Origin: Burkholderiales bacterium
GTDB taxonomy: Bacteria; Vulcanimicrobiota; Xenobia; Xenobiales; Xenobiaceae
NCBI GenBank assembly: GCA_012799975.1
Contig: JAAZKF010000038.1
Coordinates: forward strand, 1-34,355
DNA length: 34,355 nt
Reading direction: 5' to 3'
Both the position numbers and the translations under genes were made by a program. This document shows, piece by piece, positions 27,246 through 34,355 of this stretch; within the stretch, counting starts at the first letter, position 1; each line of letters opens with the position of its first letter. The notes below the pieces were generated by a model. The model did no database searches, had not been told where the DNA came from, and was given only the letters and a program-made list of their open reading frames with translations.

Positions 27246-30112
27246 TGTCCACGCTGGATGCGCCACGCTTTGCCGAATTCTTCGCAGCCCTCCACGACTG
27301 CAGACCTTTCCCCTGGCAGACCCGGCTGGCCGAGCAGGTCTTCCGGGACGAGGCCTGGCCCGCGATCCTCGACCTCCCCACGGGATCGGGGAAGACCGCG
27401 ACGCTTGACGTCGCCGTCTATTACCTGGCCTCGCAGGCCTGCCGCCCCGACCGCAAGGCGGCACTCCGAATCGTGTACGTGGTCGACCGCCGTACCATCG
27501 TCGACCAGGCCTTCGAAAGAGCGCGGGCCATCGCCGGTCGCATCCAGAAAGCTTCGAACGGCATCCTGCGCGAGGTACGCGAGGCTCTCGGTCACCTTCC
27601 ATCGGTGGGAACCTGCCCTCTCGAGGTGGCCTTGCTCCGCGGCGGGATCCCACGCGGAGATGCCTGGGCCAAGCGCCCCGACCAGCCCTTGATCGCCGTC
27701 TCCACCGTCGACCAGGTCGGTTCAAGACTGCTCTTCCGTGGGTATGGTGTCTCCCCCTCGATGCGGCCGATTCACGCCGGCCTGCTCGGGAACGACGTGC
27801 TTTATCTCCTGGACGAGGTGCACCTCTCGGCTCCGTTCTGCGAGACCCTGGAGCAGATCGGTGGACGCTACCGTTCCTGGGGCTCGCACGCCCTGCGCAC
27901 CCCGTTCTCGGTGGTCCAGATGTCCGCCACTCCCGGCGCGACGGGCACCGATCCTTTCGCTCTGGACGAGGCCGACTGGTCCCATCCGCAACTACGCCGA
28001 CGCCTGGAATCATCCAAACCCACCCGTCTCATCTCGCTTCCGGCCTCAAAACTCGTCGCCGAACTGAAGAAAGAAGCCCTCGACTTCTGCGCCCGGGAAG
28101 GCTCCACGGTCCTGGTCGTGGTCAACCGCGTCGACACCGCACGCCGTCTGGCCTCCTCCCTACAGGCGGATTCGAAGGACCACTTCGATGTGCGTCTGTT
28201 GACGGGCCGTATGCGGCCACTGGACCGGGAGGTTGCCGAAGCCGAGATCCTGCCCCGCGTGCGGGCGGGCCGCGAACGAAAGCCAGACCGGCGTTCCCTG
28301 GTGGTGGTCTCTACCCAGTGCATCGAAGCCGGTGCCGATTTCGACTTCGACTCCCTGGTTACCGAGTGCGCCAGCCTGGACGCCCTGCGCCAACGCTTCG
28401 GGCGCCTGGACCGCCTGGGCACGCAGGGTAGCGCGCCGGCCGTGATCCTGGCCTCCACCGACAATTTGAAGGATGACCCCATCTACGGACCTGCCCTGGG
28501 ACAGACATGGGCCTGGCTGAACGAGCAGGACCCCCTGGACTTCGGTCACACCCACCTGCAGCTCCCGGAAGAGAGCATCCTGACCAACCTGGTCCCGCCA
28601 CGACCTCACGCCCCCATCCTGCTGCCCGCCCACCTGGACTCGTGGGTGCAGACCAACCCCGAACCCTGGCCCGACCCTGACGTGGCCCTCTGGCTGCACG
28701 GGCCGGGCCGCGGGACGGCGGACTGCCAGGTGGTGTGGCGAGCCGACCTGTCCGAAGACTTGCTTCGCGCGGCCGAAGATGCCGTGATGGCAGAAGCCGT
28801 GCTGGCCCTGGTCGGCAGCGTCCCTCCGTCTTCCGGCGAAGCGGTGGCCATTCCCCATGCAGCCGCCTCGCGATGGCTCCGCGGAATTCCCGAAGGGACT
28901 GTAGCGGACGTCGAAGGGACCAGGGAGACCGAGGACCAGAAACCAGACCAACCACCCCGGCCGTGCCTGGTCTGGCGCGGCGACGACTCGCTGGTGGTCC
29001 AAGGCGAAGACCTCGACCGAACCCTGCGGCCCGGAGACACGATCGTGGTGCCCGCCACCTACGGGGGGCTCCTTCAGGGTACCTGGGATCCCTCCAACCC
29101 TACCGCCGTGCGCGACCTGGGAGACCTGGCCGCCTTCCGCCTCCGGGGACGCCTCGCGCTGCGGCTGCACCGAGATGTCCTGCAGAGCCTGACCAGGGAT
29201 CCTCAGGCTTCTCCACCCGCCTTCCCGCCAGAAGAGGAGACACCTGTGGATGAGCGGGAGATCGTCGCAGCCTGGTTGCATGAAGCCGCCAGGCGTGACT
29301 GGCCGGCCGACATCGTCGCCCTGGTCAAAGCCCTCGCCAAAGAAGGCTCGCGCCTGGTCATCGACCGGGTCGAGGTTCCCGGCCAGGAACCCCATCGGGT
29401 CGTCCGGTCACGCCGTCGGTTGCGCTTTGATGGCGAGGAGGTCAACTCGGAGGATGATTCCTCCTCCTTCACGGGGGTACCCATCCCGCTCACCCACCAC
29501 TTGGAGGGAGTGGCGCAGCGGGCGGGGGAATTTGCCGCCCGGGTCGGCTTGGACCAGGAGTTGACCAAGGACCTCAGGCTGGCAGGCTTCTGGCACGACA
29601 TCGGCAAGGCAGACCCGCGCTTTCAATGCCTACTGCACGGAGGCAGCTCCTTCCGCGCCTCGGTAGCGCCCCAGCCGCTTGCCAAGTCGCAACGGATCAG
29701 CTTGCGACGAGATGAACGGATGCGTGCGGCCCGGCGCTCGGGTTATCCGTCCGGCGCACGGCACGAGCTTCAGTCCGTAGCCCTGCTGCAAGGGGCTGGA
29801 GCCCTGCTGGACCAGGCCCACGACGCCGATCTGGTATTGCATCTCGTGGCCTGCCACCACGGTCGATGCCGGCCCTTCGCTCCTTGGGTGCCTGACCCGC
29901 AACCACTAGAAGTGTGCTTCTCCCTGGATGGCACAACACTGACCTCGACCAGCGACCACGGCCTGGCCCGCCTCGACTCGGGCATCCCGGAACGCTTCTG
30001 GCGACTGGTGCGTCGCTACGGCTGGTGGGGGCTGGCCTGGATTGAAGCCCTCCTGAGGCTGGGCGACCACCTCCAAAGTGAAATTGAACAGAAAACGGAG
30101 CACCCCTCGTGA
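27239..30112 (+). CDS. cas3: CRISPR-associated helicase/nuclease Cas3 with C-terminal HD domain
   Basis: Walker A LDLPTGSGKTATLDVAVYY, DEVH box YLLDEVHLSAPF, motif III MSATPG, motif VI RQRFGRLDRLG; C-terminal HHLEGVAQRAGEFA...AGFWHDIGKADPRFQ...VACHHGR HD motifs. Confidence 0.94.
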   Translation: MLMSTLDAPRFAEFFAALHDCRPFPWQTRLAEQVFRDEAWPAILDLPTGSGKTATLDVAVYYLASQACRPDRKAALRIVYVVDRRTIVDQAFERARAIAGRIQKASNGILREVREALGHLPSVGTCPLEVALLRGGIPRGDAWAKRPDQPLIAVSTVDQVGSRLLFRGYGVSPSMRPIHAGLLGNDVLYLLDEVHLSAPFCETLEQIGGRYRSWGSHALRTPFSVVQMSATPGATGTDPFALDEADWSHPQLRRRLESSKPTRLISLPASKLVAELKKEALDFCAREGSTVLVVVNRVDTARRLASSLQADSKDHFDVRLLTGRMRPLDREVAEAEILPRVRAGRERKPDRRSLVVVSTQCIEAGADFDFDSLVTECASLDALRQRFGRLDRLGTQGSAPAVILASTDNLKDDPIYGPALGQTWAWLNEQDPLDFGHTHLQLPEESILTNLVPPRPHAPILLPAHLDSWVQTNPEPWPDPDVALWLHGPGRGTADCQVVWRADLSEDLLRAAEDAVMAEAVLALVGSVPPSSGEAVAIPHAAASRWLRGIPEGTVADVEGTRETEDQKPDQPPRPCLVWRGDDSLVVQGEDLDRTLRPGDTIVVPATYGGLLQGTWDPSNPTAVRDLGDLAAFRLRGRLALRLHRDVLQSLTRDPQASPPAFPPEEETPVDEREIVAAWLHEAARRDWPADIVALVKALAKEGSRLVIDRVEVPGQEPHRVVRSRRRLRFDGEEVNSEDDSSSFTGVPIPLTHHLEGVAQRAGEFAARVGLDQELTKDLRLAGFWHDIGKADPRFQCLLHGGSSFRASVAPQPLAKSQRISLRRDERMRAARRSGYPSGARHELQSVALLQGAGALLDQAHDADLVLHLVACHHGRCRPFAPWVPDPQPLEVCFSLDGTTLTSTSDHGLARLDSGIPERFWRLVRRYGWWGLAWIEALLRLGDHLQSEIEQKTEHPS

Positions 30113-31032
30113 GTGAACTCAAACTCGCCGGTCTGGATGGTTCCAATCCACTGGCTTTCCTCGCCGCACTGGGCGTGCTTCGCGCAGCCGACGACCAGGT
30201 CCGGGGAGTTCGCCTGTCGTGGCGGGAGGAAGGGATTTGGTTCCCCGTCCTGCACGATTTTGACGGAGACCTGGACGCCCTCCTCGACCTTCTTGAAGCG
30301 GATCTACAGGACTGTGCCGACGACCCCGCCCTGGCCTTGATCTATGCATCCAAAGAGGAAGAGGTCCCGACCGAGCGGGACCTCAAGCCACCGCCCGCCG
30401 TCTTTCGTCAGTACCTCGAGACCCTGGTCGAGGGGGCGACGGCGGACCACCGGCGTAGCGTCGACTGGGCGGCGGCCTTCGCGAGCGACGTGGTCACCGA
30501 CCTGGGGGGCAAGACCAAGCCGTCGGCCCTGCACTTCACGGCCGGCCAACAGAAATTCCTCGGCATGGTGCACCAGATCCTCGAGCAAGGGCAGCGCGAA
30601 GATCTCGAAGAGGCCATCTGCGGCCCCTGGCTATATGACCGGAACCTGCCTGTCCTGGGATGGGACAATACCGTGAGCAGAGACTACGCCCTTCGCGCCA
30701 GGGATCCGTCCACAGACCAAAAGTGTGGAGTCCCGGGCGCCGACTGGCTGGCCCTGCGAGGGCTCAGTTTCCTGGTCGTCGTACCGCGAGGCGACCGCCT
30801 TCTGACCACATGCTGCACGGGCGGATGGAAGTCGGGCCTTTTTCGTTGGCCTCTATGGACCCCACCGCTCCCCAGTGAGGTCATCGGCAGCCTGCTGCGG
30901 TGTGACATGACGAGGATGTCCATCCAAGAACGACTTGCCCGCGGGGTCGGGGTGACCTTCGAGTGCTCAATCCGCCGGTCCGACCAAGGGGGTTACGGCA
31001 GCTTCACTCCGTCCCGACCGCTGGTCGGCTGA
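30109..31032 (+). CDS. Putative compact Cas8-type subunit of type I-G system (Csx17/Csb3-like position)
   Basis: GTGA overlap with cas3; MSELKLAGLDGSNPLAFLAALGVLRAADD N-terminus and SIRRSDQGGYGSFTPSRPL C-terminus; identity inferred mainly from operon position. Confidence 0.6.
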   Translation: MSELKLAGLDGSNPLAFLAALGVLRAADDQVRGVRLSWREEGIWFPVLHDFDGDLDALLDLLEADLQDCADDPALALIYASKEEEVPTERDLKPPPAVFRQYLETLVEGATADHRRSVDWAAAFASDVVTDLGGKTKPSALHFTAGQQKFLGMVHQILEQGQREDLEEAICGPWLYDRNLPVLGWDNTVSRDYALRARDPSTDQKCGVPGADWLALRGLSFLVVVPRGDRLLTTCCTGGWKSGLFRWPLWTPPLPSEVIGSLLRCDMTRMSIQERLARGVGVTFECSIRRSDQGGYGSFTPSRPLVG

Positions 31033-31217
31033 GGGGGGCCGGTCACCGACACGTTTTGAACGGGACCCGGCGAGAGGCACCTGGTCAGCACGGCCGACAC
31101 CGCGTCGACCCGCCCATATTCCAGACCACGGTGACATATCCTGACACCGACAACCTTCACAATGAAGGGAATCCGTCCCGCATCCTGTTGACAATGCCGT
31201 CAACCGACTGCACCCGG

Positions 31218-31433
31218 CCTGAATCCGCCGCCTGGCGTGAGAACCGAGGCCATCGAGGCGGGTCTGGATGCCAGGAAGGCGTGCGTTCTGAGGAGCGGAG
31301 CGTAGTGGGAAACTACGTGAGCACAGCAGAGGTGCGCCTGACGACGCAGACGGGCCCCTCCCACCCACACCCTGGTGTGGGTGGGGTCTCAACGCCTCGA
31401 CGGCCGAATGCCGCGGTAGGCGGCGGATCCAGG
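31218..31433. repeat. Dispersed ~215-bp element, copy 3, inside the CRISPR-cas locus
   Basis: cctgaatccgccgcctggcgtgagaaccgaggccatcgaggcgggtctggatgccaggaaggcgtgcgttctgaggagcggagcg... near-identical to copy 1; right end more diverged (ccgcggtaggcggcggatccagg). Confidence 0.9.
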
Positions 31434-31513
31434 CCCGAGGCCGCGACTCCTGACGTGCGCCTTCCCAGCGCACTGAATGCGGGTTGGATTGATCGTGAAG
31501 GGAGGAACCGCCG

Positions 31514-33205
31514 ATGCAGACCCGCACCGCCCTGCCGGAACTGCTGCCGGCCCGCATGCTCAACGAATTTGTCTATTGCCCCCGCCTCGGATTTCTGGAG
31601 TGGGTCGAAGGCGAATTCGCAGACAACCAATACACCGAGGATGGTCGCTATCAACACCGCCGGGTGGACCGCAAGTCGGGGTTCCTGGAGGCGCCCCCAG
31701 AACCCGAGGATGCCGAGGCCCCCGAACGTCCCCAGGTTGCCCGCTCGGTCATGATGTCCGCCCCGGTGGAAGGACTCATCGCCCGTATGGACCTGGTGGA
31801 AGCCACCGGGGCTGAGGCGACCCCGGTGGACTACAAGCGCGGCAAGGTGCCAAATGTACCGGCCAATGCCTACGACCCCGAACGCGTCCAACTCTGCGCT
31901 CAGGGCTTGATCCTGCGTGAGAACGGTTTCGTCTGCCGGGGCGGTTGGCTGTATTTCGCAGCTTCCCGGCGCCGGGTCTGGGTGGAGTTCGAGCCGGAAC
32001 TGGTCGAAATGACCCGCCAGGCTGCGCGGGACTTCCGTCGCATGGCGGATGACGGTGTACGACCCCCTCCCTTGCACCACAGCCCTAAATGTGGAGGTTG
32101 CTCGCTTTCCGGTATCTGCCTGCCCGACGAGATCGAATTGCTGCGGGGAGATCCGCAGGCCCCCGAGTCCCCAGAAGAAGAGGTCCGCCGGCTGATGCCC
32201 GCTCGAAACGAGGCCCTTCCCCTCTACCTGCAGCGCCACGGCCTCTCGCTGGGGCTCAGCGGAGAGACCCTGCAGGTTCGCGAAAAGGGAGAACAGGTAG
32301 CCGAGATCCGACTGCTGGACCTCTCTCAAATCAACCTCATGGGGAATATCCAGATCACTACCCAGGCAGTCCGCGAACTCTGCAGCCGCGGTATTCCGGT
32401 CAGCTACTTCTCGTTCGGCGGATGGTTCTCTGGGATGACCCAGGGGCCGGGGCACAAGAACATCCTTCTGCGCCAGACCCAGTTCCGTGCTGCCTTCGAC
32501 CCCGACCGATGCTGCACCATCGCCCGAGAGTTGGTGGCGGCGAAGATCCTCAATTGCCGGACCATGCTGCGCCGGAACCTAGAAGAACCGGCTCCCGATC
32601 TGTTGGTCGAATTGAAGGAATTGGCAGGTCAGGCCCGCCGGACTAAAAACCTCGAGAGCCTCCTTGGCGTTGAAGGCTACGCTGGCCGCCTTTATTTTGG
32701 GGCATTCCCAGGCATGTTCAAGAAGCAGGGCCTATCCTTCGACTTCCAGGGCCGCAACCGCCGCCCTCCGCTGGACCCAGTCAATGCGATGCTTTCTTTT
32801 GCCTACTCCCTGTTGACCCGAGACCTGACCATCACTCTGCAAAGCGTGGGCTTCGATCCCTTCCAGGGTTATTACCATCAGCCCCGCTATGGACGGCCCG
32901 CGCTGGCCCTGGACCTGATGGAGCCCTTCCGTCCCCTGATCGCCGACTCCACCGTGCTGTGGTGCCTGAACAACGGCGTGATCGGCCCTGATGATTTCGT
33001 GACCGCGGCCAATGCCTGCAATCTCTCGCCTTCGGGCCGCAAGTCCTTCATCCAGGCCTATGAGCGCCGGATGGATGAACTTATCACCCATCCCACCTTC
33101 GGATACCGCCTCAGCTACCGCCAACTGCTGGAGGTACAGTCCCGCCTTTTCGGCCGCTACCTGGCGGGAGAGGTTCCCGAGGTCCCTACTATCCGGACCC
33201 GCTGA
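31514..33205 (+). CDS. cas4-cas1: Cas4-Cas1 fusion protein
   Basis: N-terminal Cas4: LNEFVYCPRLGFLEW, VDYKRGK, CGGCSLSGIC; C-terminal Cas1: LLGVEGYAGRLYFGAF, FDPFQGYYHQPRYGRPALALDLMEPFRPLIADS. Confidence 0.95.
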   Translation: MQTRTALPELLPARMLNEFVYCPRLGFLEWVEGEFADNQYTEDGRYQHRRVDRKSGFLEAPPEPEDAEAPERPQVARSVMMSAPVEGLIARMDLVEATGAEATPVDYKRGKVPNVPANAYDPERVQLCAQGLILRENGFVCRGGWLYFAASRRRVWVEFEPELVEMTRQAARDFRRMADDGVRPPPLHHSPKCGGCSLSGICLPDEIELLRGDPQAPESPEEEVRRLMPARNEALPLYLQRHGLSLGLSGETLQVREKGEQVAEIRLLDLSQINLMGNIQITTQAVRELCSRGIPVSYFSFGGWFSGMTQGPGHKNILLRQTQFRAAFDPDRCCTIARELVAAKILNCRTMLRRNLEEPAPDLLVELKELAGQARRTKNLESLLGVEGYAGRLYFGAFPGMFKKQGLSFDFQGRNRRPPLDPVNAMLSFAYSLLTRDLTITLQSVGFDPFQGYYHQPRYGRPALALDLMEPFRPLIADSTVLWCLNNGVIGPDDFVTAANACNLSPSGRKSFIQAYERRMDELITHPTFGYRLSYRQLLEVQSRLFGRYLAGEVPEVPTIRTR

Positions 33206-33217
33206 GAGGAGGCCAGG

Positions 33218-33508
33218 ATGCGACGCGATTATCTTGTGGCCTACGATATCTGCGAACCGGGACGCCTGCGCAAGGTCTTCCAGATCATGCGCGGTTTCGG
33301 AGACCATCTGCAGTATTCGGTATTCAGATGCGCCCTGACTGATCGGGAGAAGGTTCAACTCCTGGCGAAACTAAGCGAAGCGATCCACCACGGCGAGGAC
33401 CAGGTCATGCTGGTTGATCTGGGCGGAGTCAGCCCCCGCTCTCGCCGCCGGTTCCGCACTCTCGGCCTCCCCCTGACCAATACCGAGAGGAGCGTCCTGG
33501 TCTTCTGA
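33218..33508 (+). CDS. cas2: CRISPR-associated endoribonuclease Cas2
   Basis: MRRDYLVAYDICEPGRLRKVFQIMRGFGDHLQYSVFRCALT; 96 aa immediately after cas4-cas1. Confidence 0.96.
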   Translation: MRRDYLVAYDICEPGRLRKVFQIMRGFGDHLQYSVFRCALTDREKVQLLAKLSEAIHHGEDQVMLVDLGGVSPRSRRRFRTLGLPLTNTERSVLVF

Positions 33509-34225
33509 GTTCTTTGAAAATCGAAGACCCCATAAGTTGATCGGCTCAAACCAAAGCCAGGTGCCTGTTTGTCAGCTATCTGACACCCGGGCGACTGGCA
33601 GCGGCTCCAGTTTGTCGGCTGCAGGCGGGGGTCTGGGTGCCCTGGCATCCAGACCTGCCGCCTGCACCCTCTGATGTCGTGGTCCAGCAGGTATCCGAGC
33701 CTACCGTGGCACGGTCCCATAGAAACACGCACGCCCATCGCCATCTGCATCCGGCCAAGCCCACCAGACGCTGAGATGCGGGTTCTTGGGCTGGTTCAAC
33801 AGCTTACCCCTACCACCGACACGCGCGTGTCAGGAGCGTCCCTCGACCCAGCGACAACCACGGCGCCCCAGCGCCTACCCGGGCCAGCTCGACCTTCTCC
33901 TGGTCCTTTCACCGCTCCGGTCCCAGGGTGACGGCTTTAGCAATTCCTGCCTCGAGAGTTCCTTGACCCCAACCGATCAAGGCCCTAAAATCTCACCGTT
34001 GCGTGGTCTCCACCAGATACAGAGGCGAAGACCCCTCGCGAGCGCCTCGGTGGTCGCAACTTCCCGCGGTGTGCTCGCCTCCGCCCAATTCCCCACCAAA
34101 CCAAGCTTCAGCGCACCTCAGGATGCAGGGATCCAGACTCGATCAGCAGAATACGCTAAGATACCCGGCACCCCTCGCACGATGAAACCAAAGCACCGAG
34201 ATGACCGGCTTAAGAAAGCGAGGGA
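33509..34225 (+). promoter_or_regulatory. CRISPR leader region
   Basis: 717-bp region without convincing coding sequence between cas2 and first CRISPR repeat. Confidence 0.7.
33963..33991 (+). promoter_or_regulatory. Candidate sigma70-like leader promoter
   Basis: TTGACC (33963-33968) - 17 bp - TAAAAT (33986-33991), directed towards the array. Confidence 0.45.
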
Positions 34226-34355
34226 GTATCCACGCCAATCACGGCGTGGCCCCATTGAAGCATCCATCATCGTCCTGGACCAGCAGGCCGAGGCCCGTAT
34301 CCACGCCAATCACGGCGTGGCCCCATTGAAGCAACAACAACGAGAGGGGGGAGCC
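34226..34355 (+). CRISPR. Start of a CRISPR array (two 36-nt repeats visible, truncated by window end)
   Basis: GTATCCACGCCAATCACGGCGTGGCCCCATTGAAGC at 34226-34261 and 34297-34332, 100% identical; 35-nt spacer atccatcatcgtcctggaccagcaggccgaggccc; repeat contains CCACGCC/GGCGTGG 7-bp stem and 3' ATTGAAGC. Confidence 0.95.

Noticed and set aside
28160-29395. 411-aa minus-strand ORF opposite cas3
   Set aside because: Antisense to motif-verified cas3; no recognisable domain.
31188-31203. TTGAC-AATGCC-GTCAA inverted repeat before element copy 3, containing a TTGACA -35-like box
   Set aside because: Only a 5-bp stem and no -10 box at suitable spacing; insufficient for a promoter or operator call.
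30963-31754. 263-aa ORF spanning the end of the Cas8-like gene, element copy 3 and the start of cas4-cas1
   Set aside because: Translates the non-coding repeat and an out-of-frame part of cas4-cas1; similar PESAAWRENRGHRGGSG peptides from other copies simply reflect the DNA repeat.
33674-34309. Small ORFs in the CRISPR leader and across the repeats
   Set aside because: Short, no domain or convincing RBS, and overlap the leader/array on both strands.

Overview
GC-rich, gene-dense bacterial window. Left part (1-12.9 kb): 3' end of hemL, a trans-polyprenyl synthetase, a compact complex I operon (nuoA-B-C-D-H-J-K-L-M-N; nuoE, F, G and I are not present) and a HI0933/TIGR03862-type flavoprotein. 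Middle (13-24 kb): a convergent lipoprotein with TIG/carboxypeptidase-regulatory-like domains, a PgpH-like 7TM-HD protein, ybeY, a DgkA protein with a degenerate PAP2-like tail, a CorC/HlyC CBS protein, an RNase H-Nudix fusion, a COG1649-like secreted glycoside hydrolase and an aquaglyceroporin. Right part (24.3 kb to the end): a type I-G (formerly I-U) CRISPR-Cas locus: csb1/cas7, csb2 (Cas5-Cas6), cas3 with C-terminal HD, a compact putative Cas8, cas4-cas1 fusion, cas2, a ~0.7 kb leader, and the first two 36-nt repeats of an array that runs off the window. The most unusual signal is a dispersed ~215-bp element present in three copies (14858-15073, 21443-21656, 31218-31433). It has ~22-bp terminal inverted repeats and conserved internal hairpins. 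One copy has a perfect 6-bp flanking direct repeat, one appears to sit in frame at the 5' end of the glycoside hydrolase gene, and one lies between the effector and adaptation modules of the CRISPR-Cas locus. All calls come from reading the sequence and translated ORFs; no database search was run.
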